From positions 1 through 64,000 of the forward strand of contig DATKSL010000003.1 of NCBI GenBank assembly GCA_035531675.1: 64,000 nucleotides of DNA, read 5' to 3'. This stretch comes from JAJPIG01 sp035531675. Lineage in GTDB: Bacteria > Desulfobacterota > Binatia > Binatales > Binataceae. This document shows, piece by piece, positions 57,256 through 64,000 of this stretch (position 1 is the stretch's first letter; the number at the start of each line of letters is the position of its first letter). Made by a program: the position numbers and the translations under genes. The notes below the pieces were generated by a model. The model had not been told where the DNA came from. It saw nothing but the letters and a program-made list of their open reading frames with translations, and made no database searches.

Positions 57256-57729
57256 CTATGGCTTGGCGGCTCCGGAAGCCGTCGCCTCGGCGTGGGCGTG
57301 GATAGCGACCAGTCCGGGATGGCGTGAATCGACGATCTCCTTGAGCGTGGTCTGCGAGAACACCTTGAGCAGCACGCGCTGCCCTTCCTCCCATACCCGG
57401 TACATCCGGCAGGCCGGCTGCAGCGCGCAGATGCTGGAACCGTCGACGCAGATGTTGAGCGTGATGGGACCTTCGACCGCCTCGATGATGTCCTTGAAGG
57501 TCACCAGCTCGGGGTCCCGCGCCAGCTCATAGCCGCCGCCGGGGCCGCGATGGGAGCGTACCAGCCCGCCGCGCATCAGATCGCGAATCACTTTTTCCAG
57601 GAAATACTTCGGGATCTGCTCGCGCTCGGCGATTTCGATGCCGCGCGCCACTCCGCCCGGCCGGTCGGCAAGGTGAATCATGGCCCGCAGCGCATACTCG
57701 ATTCTGCGCGGTATCTGCATCAGGCTCAT
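57256..57729 (-). CDS. Rrf2-family transcriptional regulator with Fe-S cysteines
   Basis: 157 residues. Winged helix-turn-helix (PRRIEYALRAMIHLADRP, YFLEKVIRDLMRGGLVRSHRGPGGGY) and a C-terminal cysteine motif C94-x6-C101-x5-C107 (ICVDGSSICALQPACRMYRVW), like the [2Fe-2S]-binding IscR/NsrR-type regulators. Rrf2 regulators sense Fe-S status, nitric oxide or other signals. Its ATG overlaps the riboflavin synthase stop (ATGA), so translation is coupled. C-terminal VAIHAHAEATASGAAKP is a low-complexity tail. Which genes it controls cannot be seen. Confidence 0.9.
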   Translation of the reverse strand: MSLMQIPRRIEYALRAMIHLADRPGGVARGIEIAEREQIPKYFLEKVIRDLMRGGLVRSHRGPGGGYELARDPELVTFKDIIEAVEGPITLNICVDGSSICALQPACRMYRVWEEGQRVLLKVFSQTTLKEIVDSRHPGLVAIHAHAEATASGAAKP

Positions 57730-58349
57730 GACTGACCTCCCGCCACGGCCGCGAGGCCCTGGCGTTCGCCCAAAATTCGCTCGACGTACTTGGCGATCAT
57801 GTCGCTCTCGATATTAACCGGCGCGCCGGGTTGCCGATGGCCAAGCGTCGTCATCCTGAGGGTATGCGGGATCAGCGCGCAGCGAAAGCGCCTCCCGTCG
57901 ATAGCGAAGACCGTGAGACTGACGCCGTCGATCGCCACCGATCCCTTCTCGATCAGATAGCGTGCCTGTTCGGCAGCAACCTCAAAGGTGAACAATCGCG
58001 AGTCGCCCTCGGGCTCGATCGCAACCACCCGGCCGACGCTGTCGACATGGCCGGAAACCAGATGGCCGCCGACCAGCTTGTCGAGCGTCAGGCAGCGCTC
58101 CAGGTTGACCGGGTCGCCCGCCGCGAGCCCGCCGAGCGTCGTGCGCCTGAGGGTCTCGGCCGAGACGTCCATCGCGATCGTGCCGCGGCCCTTCTTGATC
58201 ACGGTCAGGCAGGCGCCATTGACCGCGATCGAGTCGCCAATCTTGAGGCGGCTCACCGGCAGGGCAGTGCGAATCGTGACGACCGCACCCTGTTCGGAGC
58301 CGCGCCGCGACTCAATCGTGCCAAGATCCTCGATGATGCCTGTGAACAA
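57726..58349 (-). CDS. ribE: Riboflavin synthase alpha subunit
   Basis: 207 residues, two homologous beta-barrel halves: MFTGIIEDLGTIESRR, IGDSIAVNGACLTVI, and KGSVAIDGVSLTVFAI, the usual RibE signatures (the active-site Ser/Cys and His in GHLVSGHVDSVG). It dismutates two 6,7-dimethyl-8-ribityllumazine molecules to riboflavin and the pyrimidinedione. It overlaps the Rrf2 regulator. No other rib gene is adjacent and no FMN riboswitch was seen in the upstream 150 bp. Confidence 0.95.
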   Translation of the reverse strand: MFTGIIEDLGTIESRRGSEQGAVVTIRTALPVSRLKIGDSIAVNGACLTVIKKGRGTIAMDVSAETLRRTTLGGLAAGDPVNLERCLTLDKLVGGHLVSGHVDSVGRVVAIEPEGDSRLFTFEVAAEQARYLIEKGSVAIDGVSLTVFAIDGRRFRCALIPHTLRMTTLGHRQPGAPVNIESDMIAKYVERILGERQGLAAVAGGQS

Positions 58350-58498
58350 TAGATTCTGCCCGCCGAATTTCGTTAAAAAACCAGAAAAATCATATCTTTT
58401 TGCCTACCGGGTCCGCAACTGCGGTCGCCGCGGCTTGCGCTGGCGCCGATGCGCGCCGAACTTGCCGCGCACCGGATAGCGTGCGGATAATCGCCGTG

Positions 58499-59779
58499 AT
58501 GGGTACCATTCGTGAGCTGTCAGAAAAGCTGTTAAGCGGCGAGGCGTCGATTCGCGAGCATCACCCGTTTCTTCCCAGCGGCGAGCTCGAGGAGATTGCC
58601 GACGGCGTCGCCTTCTTTCATTGGTTCGCCAACTTCAGCGCGGTGAAAACCGCCGAGGGGCTGGTGATGGTCGACACCGGCATGACGGCGGGCGGCACCG
58701 ACGTGGTCGCGATGCTGCGGCGCTACTCGCCGGCGCGGGTCAATAGCGCAATCTACACGCACGGCGACGTCGATCATGTGGCGGGTATGCACGCGATCGC
58801 ATTGGAGGCGGGAAAGAACCGCGCCGCGCGTCCCCGCGTCGTCGGCCATCGCGCGATCGCAGCGCATCTCGATCGCTACCGCCGCACCGCGGCCTACGAT
58901 CTCGCGGTCCATCGCCGCCAGTTCGCCAGCCGCGCCGCCGAGTGGCCCGCCGAATTTGTCTATCCCGACACCTATTTCGACCATCAGTTCAATCTCGCGG
59001 CCGGCAGCCATCGCTTCGAATGCCATTATGCGCGCGGCGCGACCGACGATTCCTGCTGGGTCTACCTGCCGCAAGGCAAGGTGCTGTTCGCCGGCGACTT
59101 CATAATCTGGGCCGCGCCCGCCGCCGGCAATCCGAGCGGCGCGCTCTGTTATGCGCGCGAGTGGGCCGAGGCCTTGCGCGCGATGGCCAAGAGCGGCGCC
59201 GAGGTGATGGTGCCGGGGCATGGCTTGCCGGTCTTTGGCGCGATTCGGATCCGCCAGGTGCTGAACGAAACCGCCGAGTATCTGCAGAGCATCTACGATC
59301 AGGCCCTCAAGCTGCTCAATGACGGCGCGCCGCTCGATATCGCGCTCAACGAAGTCACGCCGCCCGCGGCGCTCGCCGATCGTCCGTACCTTCGGGCGAT
59401 CTATGACGAGCCCGAGTACATCGTGCGCAACGTCTACCGGCTGGAAGGGGGATGGTACGACGGCCGGCCTTCGCATCTGAAGCCCGCCACGATGGCCGAG
59501 CAGGGACAGGAGATAACCGCGCTGGCGGGCGGTACCAGTCAACTGGTGGCGCGCGCGATGAGCCGCTTCAACGCCGGCGATCTCAAGCTGGCGGCGCATC
59601 TGATCGATTGGGCGTACGCGGCGGCGCCCGACGATCCGGCGGTGAACCATGCGCGGATGCAGATGTACGGCACCCGCGCCGAACAATCGCAGGCGCTGAT
59701 TACGCGCGGGGTCTTCAAGGCCGCGCAGCACGAGTCGGCGGCGAAGATCGGGCTGGCGGGCGCGGACGAAAAGAACTAG
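58499..59779 (+). CDS. Metallo-beta-lactamase-fold alkylsulfatase-like hydrolase
   Basis: 426 residues from ATG 58499 (a GTG at 58496 is adjacent and possible). The zinc motif is HGDVDH at H88-D90-D92-H93, a variant of HxHxDH, and H at GHGLPVFGA follows as further ligand. The C-terminal half (from about residue 260, LNETAEYLQSIYDQALKLL, then the helical FNAGDLKLAAHLIDWAYAAAPDDPA) matches the dimerisation/C-terminal domains of SdsA1-type sec-alkylsulfatases. No signal peptide is visible, so it may act in the cytoplasm. The replacement of the second His by Asp in HxHxDH occurs in other members of the superfamily. The substrate is unknown. Divergent from ribE. Confidence 0.85.
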   Translation: MGTIRELSEKLLSGEASIREHHPFLPSGELEEIADGVAFFHWFANFSAVKTAEGLVMVDTGMTAGGTDVVAMLRRYSPARVNSAIYTHGDVDHVAGMHAIALEAGKNRAARPRVVGHRAIAAHLDRYRRTAAYDLAVHRRQFASRAAEWPAEFVYPDTYFDHQFNLAAGSHRFECHYARGATDDSCWVYLPQGKVLFAGDFIIWAAPAAGNPSGALCYAREWAEALRAMAKSGAEVMVPGHGLPVFGAIRIRQVLNETAEYLQSIYDQALKLLNDGAPLDIALNEVTPPAALADRPYLRAIYDEPEYIVRNVYRLEGGWYDGRPSHLKPATMAEQGQEITALAGGTSQLVARAMSRFNAGDLKLAAHLIDWAYAAAPDDPAVNHARMQMYGTRAEQSQALITRGVFKAAQHESAAKIGLAGADEKN

Positions 59780-59814
59780 CCGCGGGCAGGCCCGACAACA
59801 TCGTGCGCGCGCGC

Positions 59815-61032
59815 CTAATCCTGGCTATCGTGCGGGGCTTGCTTGCCGCGGCTCAGCTTGAAGATTTGCAACGATGACGTGATCAGACGCCATCCGGACG
59901 GGAACTCGATCGCGCCGGCGTCGAGGCGCGGCTCGGGCTCGATGATCACTTTTTTTCCGGCGTGCCATTGCACCAGCATCAGCTGATGGTTGAGCTGGCG
60001 GCCGGTGACCCGATCGATCGCGAAGCCGCCGAACAGCGTGGTGGTCCTGAGATCGGAGAACGCGGCGCGCAGCCGATTCTGATCGAGCGCGCCGGCGGCC
60101 TGCAACGCGGCGGTCGTCAGCAGCCCGGCGGCGTAGGCCTGCGCGGCCGGGTAATCGCAGCCCGCGTCGCCGTAGCGCTCGCGCATCCGGCGGCCGAACT
60201 CGGCCGAGGTCGGTCCCAGCTCCGCGCTGATCTCGGCCTCCTCTTCCCATTGGCTGGGGCCGACGATTCCTTCGGCATGCTCGCCCAGCTCGGCGCCGAA
60301 CCCGATCACGCCGGCGGCGACGCAGGCCAGCACGGGGATGTTGAGGTCGACGACGGTGCGCATCACCTTGACGTCGTGACCGAAGCTGCCCGCCGCGACC
60401 AGCACGTTCACGCGGTTGCGAGTAATGGCGGCCAGCAGATGGGCGGGCGGATCGGCGGGATCGACGTCGCCGGTGAACTTGACCCGCACCCTGATGCCGC
60501 GGCGCCAGGCGATCCGATCGTTGCAGGCGTTTTCGAACCCGGCGGCGACCTCGCGGGCGAAAGTATTGCGCGCCGCGACGATCGCGACCCGCTTGCGAAG
60601 GAACTTCATCGTGCCGACCAGCCGCGCAAAGCCTTTTAGGTACTCGCTGGCCGGAGTCAGCACGCCGACCATCATCCGCAGCTTATGCTCATAGAGATCG
60701 TCGGCGGCGCCGCCATGGTTGACCATCACCAGGCCGGCCTGCTCGGCAATCGGGGCCGCGATCCTGACCAGCCGGCTCGAGTACGGTCCGAAGATCAGGT
60801 CGGCGCGGTTTTCGAAACACAGCGAGCGATAGATCTCGGCGCAGCGGGCGCGGTCGCTGCCATCGTCATGACAATCGAGCGCCAGTTCGTAATGATCGCC
60901 GCCCAGCGCCAGTCCGCCGCCGGCGTTGAGGTCGGCGACGAACAGCCGCAGCCCGGCTTCCGCCTGCCGCCCCATCGCGGCGTACGATCCGCTGAGCGAA
61001 AGACTAAGACCGATGGTCAGCTTGCCGCTCAC
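59815..61032 (-). CDS. Periplasmic-binding-protein (LivJ/leucine-binding) fold protein without signal peptide
   Basis: 405 residues from GTG 61032, overlapping the upstream MaoC stop as GTGA. MSGKLTIGLSLSLSGSYAAMG begins directly with the first domain of the ABC-type branched-chain-amino-acid-binding fold, then DLIFGPYSSRLVRIAAPIAEQA and VVDLNIPVLACVAAGVIGFG, and GCDYPAAQAYAAGLLTTAAL. No export signal or lipobox is seen. Genes for permease or ATPase are absent. Relatives such as AmiC use this fold as cytoplasmic ligand sensors. Here it may be a sensor rather than a transport component; this is inference. Confidence 0.8.
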   Translation of the reverse strand: MSGKLTIGLSLSLSGSYAAMGRQAEAGLRLFVADLNAGGGLALGGDHYELALDCHDDGSDRARCAEIYRSLCFENRADLIFGPYSSRLVRIAAPIAEQAGLVMVNHGGAADDLYEHKLRMMVGVLTPASEYLKGFARLVGTMKFLRKRVAIVAARNTFAREVAAGFENACNDRIAWRRGIRVRVKFTGDVDPADPPAHLLAAITRNRVNVLVAAGSFGHDVKVMRTVVDLNIPVLACVAAGVIGFGAELGEHAEGIVGPSQWEEEAEISAELGPTSAEFGRRMRERYGDAGCDYPAAQAYAAGLLTTAALQAAGALDQNRLRAAFSDLRTTTLFGGFAIDRVTGRQLNHQLMLVQWHAGKKVIIEPEPRLDAGAIEFPSGWRLITSSLQIFKLSRGKQAPHDSQD

Positions 61033-61904
61033 GGCGTTCTCCCTTGAGCGCGCGCGATTTCGGCGATGCCGCCGCGAATCACCGCCTGCCCGTCGGGGTT
61101 GTAGGTTTCGAATGCATAGCGCGGACGCCCGGCGTGTTCCCCGTCGCTCCACACCAGGGTGTTGATCGTCTGCCCCGGAAAAACCGGGCGGGCGAAGCGC
61201 ACGCGCAACAGTTTGAGCCGCGCCGGATCGCGATCGCACAGCCCGTCGACCATGACCCGCGCAACGAACGCCATCGTGCACAGCCCGTGCACGACGATCC
61301 CGGGCAAGCCGACCATCCTGGCGACGTTCTCATCGACGTGAATGGGATTGCGGTCGCCGGAGGCTTGCGCGTAGCGAACGGTCTGATCGCGGTCGATGGT
61401 CTGGCTGGTGACCAGCAGCGGCTCGCCGGCGGGCCGCGTGGGCTCGGCGGCTCCCGCAACCGGCGCGCTGCGCTCGCGCCGTGCGCCGCGGATGAAGATC
61501 CCGGTAATCGCGCGCAGCACCGGGTCGCGATGCTGGTTGTGCGCGGTGAGTTCGATATCGAGCGCCTCGCCGGTGGCGCGGGTCTCGATCAAAGCGATTC
61601 GCGAGCGCGAAGTGATCAGGTCGTCCGGCCGAATCGGGCCCGCGAACTCCATGTCCTGCTCGCCGTGCAGAAGCCGCATCACGTCCACGCCGACCTCGGG
61701 ATCGCCGCTGGCGCGCAGCAGCGATTCCCAGGTCACGGTGACGCCGAACAGCGGCGGCGCGACGATACCGCCGGCGATCGCGGGATCGAGATAACGCGGA
61801 TTGTCATCGTTGCAGGCCAGCGCGTAGTCGCGGATCGCCTCGCGCGTGACGCGCGTTTCGACCGCCGGGTATTCCCTGCCGATACAGCTCTTGTTGAGCG
61901 CCAT
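61029..61904 (-). CDS. Double hotdog MaoC-like dehydratase/enoyl-CoA hydratase
   Basis: 291 residues. N-terminal MaoC_dehydrat_N domain (VTREAIRDYALACNDDNPRYLDPAIAGGIVAPPLFG) and C-terminal MaoC domain with the hydratase-2 motif YAQASGDRNPIHVDENVARMVGLPGIVVHGL (D-x4-H with N/H after). The pairing of a degenerate hotdog and an active hotdog is that of (R)-specific enoyl-CoA hydratases or mesaconyl/MaoC-type hydratases. It would hydrate a CoA thioester in the cytoplasm. The gene overlaps the binding-protein gene by GTGA and is 31 bp after nagA. Confidence 0.9.
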   Translation of the reverse strand: MALNKSCIGREYPAVETRVTREAIRDYALACNDDNPRYLDPAIAGGIVAPPLFGVTVTWESLLRASGDPEVGVDVMRLLHGEQDMEFAGPIRPDDLITSRSRIALIETRATGEALDIELTAHNQHRDPVLRAITGIFIRGARRERSAPVAGAAEPTRPAGEPLLVTSQTIDRDQTVRYAQASGDRNPIHVDENVARMVGLPGIVVHGLCTMAFVARVMVDGLCDRDPARLKLLRVRFARPVFPGQTINTLVWSDGEHAGRPRYAFETYNPDGQAVIRGGIAEIARAQGRTP

Positions 61905-61935
61905 GGCACTCCGATGCGATTAAGCCGCAACCGTC

Positions 61936-63009
61936 TCAGTCAAGCTCGCGTCCGCCGATAAACACCGCCTTCAATCTGAGTTCGCGGTCGAGCACGATCA
62001 GGTCCGCGCGACGGCCCGGCTCGATTTCGCCGCGGTCGGCGAGTCCCAGCAGCGCCGCCGGATTGGTCGCCGCCATCCGCGCCGCCTCACCGACGCTGAC
62101 GCCGACCCGCTCGACCATCAGGCGCAGCCCGTCGACCATCGAGATGATACTCCCGGCCAGCGTGCCATTGGCAAGCCGCGCCGCGCCGTCTTTGGCCTCG
62201 ATCCCGCCGCCGAGCGGCGCCCGGTCGGTGGTAAGTATGATCCCCGCCGCGCCGCGCGCCTTGACCGCCAGCCGGAGCATCGCCAGATGCACATGCACGC
62301 CATCGGGAATCACCGCCGCATAAGCCGGCGCGGACAGCATCGCGGCCGCGATACCAGGGTCGCGGTGATGCATCGGGCGCATCGCGTTGAACAGATGCGT
62401 GCCCATCCGCGCGCCCGCCGCGATCGCCTGGTCGGCTTGCTCCAGCGTCGCCTCGCTATGACCGAGCGATACCACGATACCGCGCCGGACCAAAGCGCTA
62501 ATCGCGGCGCTGGCGCCCTTGAGTTCGGGCGCGAGCGTAATCAGCCGCAGCGCGGCGAGCTGCATCACCCGCTCGAGCGCCGCGCCGCTCGGCTCGAGGG
62601 TGCACGGGGGATGAATCCCGCGGCGCGCCGGCGAGATGAACGGTCCCTCCAGATGCATCCCCAGGATCGACGCGCCATCCGCAGCGCCAGCTTGTTGCGC
62701 GCGCGCAACGGCGATCGCGCGGTCGGCCGCCTCGATCTGTTCGAGCGGCGCGGTAATCACGGTCGGCAGGAAGGCAGTAGTGCCCTCGCGGGCGAGCAGG
62801 CGGGCGAGCTTGATGATTTCCCCGGCCGACGCGCCGGCGACGCTCAACTTGCCGGCGCCATTGACCTGGAGATCGATCGGCCCGGGCAGGATCTGATCGG
62901 TTGACGCTCCGGCAATCGCTTCGACCGATTCGACAGTCTCGGAGAAACTCACCCGGCCGGAACGGGTCGAGCCGTCGGGAAGCGCGATTAGCCCGGCCAG
63001 CCGCGTCAT
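61936..63009 (-). CDS. nagA: N-acetylglucosamine-6-phosphate deacetylase
   Basis: 357 residues. Amidohydrolase-type TIM barrel: PGPIDLQVNGAGKLSVAG, the active-site GMHLEGPFISPARRGIHPP, VSLGHSEATLEQAD (His), THLFNAMRPMHHRDPGIAAAML (His, His), and SMVDGLRLMVERVGVSVGEAA (Asp). Converts GlcNAc-6-P to GlcN-6-P in amino-sugar recycling. No nagB is adjacent. The gene is 16 bp after the small 63026-63277 gene and precedes the MaoC gene by 31 bp. A role in muropeptide recycling would fit the DUF1460/SpoIID operon at the other end of the window, but this is only a thematic link. Confidence 0.92.
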   Translation of the reverse strand: MTRLAGLIALPDGSTRSGRVSFSETVESVEAIAGASTDQILPGPIDLQVNGAGKLSVAGASAGEIIKLARLLAREGTTAFLPTVITAPLEQIEAADRAIAVARAQQAGAADGASILGMHLEGPFISPARRGIHPPCTLEPSGAALERVMQLAALRLITLAPELKGASAAISALVRRGIVVSLGHSEATLEQADQAIAAGARMGTHLFNAMRPMHHRDPGIAAAMLSAPAYAAVIPDGVHVHLAMLRLAVKARGAAGIILTTDRAPLGGGIEAKDGAARLANGTLAGSIISMVDGLRLMVERVGVSVGEAARMAATNPAALLGLADRGEIEPGRRADLIVLDRELRLKAVFIGGRELD

Positions 63010-63025
63010 CGAAGCCGGAGACGCT

Positions 63026-63277
63026 TCAGTTGGCGCGGAACAGCTCGGCCAGCAGGCGCGAGAAACGCGGCAGGTAGATCATATCGAAGGTCTCCTCCTT
63101 GCCCGGGAACATCGCGACCGCCGCCCCCTTGAGTGCGAGCACATGCTCCCACGCCTGTTCGAGCGTCATCGAATCGTCCTGGGCGATGGTGGCGTAGGTG
63201 AGGTTGACCAGGAAGCGAAGTCGCCGGATGTTCCGGTTTTCTTCCTCGATCTTTGCCGCCCGTTCGTCTTGAGCCAT
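63026..63277 (-). CDS. Small hypothetical protein
   Basis: 83 residues from ATG 63277, with AGGGGAAAG seven bases upstream; the longer frame to 63385 is not needed. The sequence is amphipathic helical (AAKIEEENRNIRRLRFLVNL, then MTLEQAWEHVLALKGAAVAM, then IYLPRFSRLLAELFRAN). No family is recognised. It is 16 bp upstream of nagA and is probably cotranscribed with it. Confidence 0.65.
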   Translation of the reverse strand: MAQDERAAKIEEENRNIRRLRFLVNLTYATIAQDDSMTLEQAWEHVLALKGAAVAMFPGKEETFDMIYLPRFSRLLAELFRAN

Positions 63278-63373
63278 AAGCAACTTTCCCCTGCAAACCG
63301 GCGGGCCAAAGCACAGTCCGCAGTATAGCATCCCTTGTCTGCAGGCGTGCCGGATGCCAACCTCGTGAGCATT

Positions 63374-64000
63374 GTGCCCCAGCAACCGCGGCTAAAAAGC
63401 AGCTTCATCTATCTGGCCAATGCGGTCAACGATCTGCGCGGCAATGTCGGCGTGCTGGCGCTGGTGCTGGCGCCGTTGGTGCTGATCGCCGCGCTGTGCC
63501 TGTTGCCCGACGCCATCAATCTGCAGGCGATCGTAGCGCGCCACTTCGGCGCCGGGATCCACACGGTGAGCCTCATCCCGGCGCAGGTACCATACACCCA
63601 CGCCACCCCCGCCGAGCCGTTGCCGGTGCCGAACTGGGCGGTGCGGGTCCTGCAGATTGCCTCGATCCTCGTCACCTTGACGGTCAACCTGGTGGTGCTG
63701 TGCGCGCTCGATCGGATCCAGCGCGGCACCCGCGAGTCGGGTGCGATCGGCGAGGCGCTGGCGGTTTACCGTCGTTCGTTCGAGCTGCTGCCCGCCTTCT
63801 TCTGGATCGTGCTGCTGCAATTGCTGGCAATCGCGGTCGGCGTGGTGCTGCTGGTGATACCCGGGGTGCTGGCCTTTATCTGGGTCTACTTCGCGCAATA
63901 CGCGCTGGTGCTCGATTCGCGGCGCAGCTGGCCGGCGCTGCTTTACAGTCGCGACCTGATGCGCGGACGGTTCTTCAAGGTTGCCGTCCGGGTGTTGGTT
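63374..64000 (+). CDS. Multi-pass membrane protein, N-terminal part (3' end beyond the window)
   Basis: 209 codons are open from GTG 63374 to the right edge; a GTG at 63365 is also in frame. The first helix (VGVLALVLAPLVLIAALCLLP, about residues 25-45) is followed by a periplasmic loop, then helices near residues 92-112 (VLQIASILVTLTVNLVVLCAL), 140-165 (LLPAFFWIVLLQLLAIAVGVV) and 165-185. The sequence PGVLAFIWVYFAQYALVLDSRRSWPALLYSRDLMRGRFFK resembles the DUF975/GlpQ-membrane-domain-like region of membrane proteins of uncertain function. Divergent from the small gene at 63026-63277. Confidence 0.7.
   Translation, partial: MPQQPRLKSSFIYLANAVNDLRGNVGVLALVLAPLVLIAALCLLPDAINLQAIVARHFGAGIHTVSLIPAQVPYTHATPAEPLPVPNWAVRVLQIASILVTLTVNLVVLCALDRIQRGTRESGAIGEALAVYRRSFELLPAFFWIVLLQLLAIAVGVVLLVIPGVLAFIWVYFAQYALVLDSRRSWPALLYSRDLMRGRFFKVAVRVLV

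Noticed and set aside
58350..58498. FMN riboswitch upstream of ribE
   Set aside because: The 150-bp region lacks the conserved RFN element sequences; it is AT-rich near the ribE start but has no such structure.
1..64000. tRNA, rRNA, CRISPR arrays, insertion sequences, prophage or integrase genes
   Set aside because: No tRNA cloverleaf, repeat-spacer array, transposase or integrase motif was recognised in a manual reading; a covariance-model search would be needed to exclude small RNAs.

Overview
The window is high-GC, gene-dense bacterial chromosome from a Gram-negative aerobe. Support comes from an LpxL-type lipid acyltransferase, lipoprotein and Tat signals, and an alternative complex III plus caa3-type oxidase. 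The ribosomal gene order bS6-PriB-bS18-DUF2232-bL9 and lysine synthesis through DapB plus DapL resemble the Desulfobacterota/Binatota part of the tree. That placement is inference; no rRNA, tRNA, CRISPR array, insertion sequence or phage gene was seen.

Layout. 1-3469 (minus): a tightly overlapping envelope operon, DUF1460 amidase-like protein, GT2 glycosyltransferase, DUF4922 HIT-like protein, SpoIID/LytB protein cut by the window edge. 3518-6751 (minus): DOMON-like protein, both subunits of a Rieske ring-hydroxylating dioxygenase, cyanase. 7043-12072: MFS exporter, secreted alkaline-phosphatase-superfamily enzyme, thioesterase, fumarylacetoacetate-hydrolase-family enzyme. 12237-15595 (plus): ribosomal operon with a possible autoregulatory leader, ending in a GST-like gene. 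15726-18681: small zinc-ribbon protein, glgC, lysophospholipid acyltransferase. 18703-21547 (minus): LigB-type dioxygenase, RidA protein and benzoate-CoA-ligase-like enzyme. 21712-26485 (plus): GFA-family protein, DUF1054, gpsA, a Cys-rich mini-protein, a small membrane protein, a MetE-like protein and dapB.

26482-39060 (minus): an internally duplicated membrane protein behind palindromic operators, then the respiratory block actA-actB-actC-actD-actF-coxB-coxA/III-cox IV-ctaG, in which electrons would pass from quinol to complex III to a caa3 oxidase. No actE is present. 39503-45657: dapL-folK, AhpD-like protein and ispG, a small zincin, an unknown protein, a second MetE-like paralogue and a small membrane protein. 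46100-49780 (plus): three TadG-like proteins, one TadE-like protein and one secreted protein, with no Tad motor or pilin in the window.

49931-54218: FMN-dependent hydroxy-acid oxidase, VOC extradiol dioxygenase, dienelactone hydrolase, queE and an RRM protein. 54259-58349 (minus): ribE, an Rrf2 regulator, an ArgA-like acetyltransferase and a GT39 membrane glycosyltransferase. 58499-64000: metallo-beta-lactamase alkylsulfatase-like enzyme, a binding protein without signal peptide overlapping a MaoC hydratase, nagA, a small unknown and a partial membrane protein.

Recurring themes are aromatic-compound catabolism (Rieske oxygenase, two unrelated extradiol dioxygenases, dienelactone hydrolase, CoA ligase, FAH, thioesterase) and envelope construction. 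The most notable items are the DUF1460-GT2-DUF4922-SpoIID operon, the reduced Tad-like pseudopilin cluster, the two MetE-like paralogues with conserved zinc-ligand-like residues, and the compact complex III-caa3 locus.
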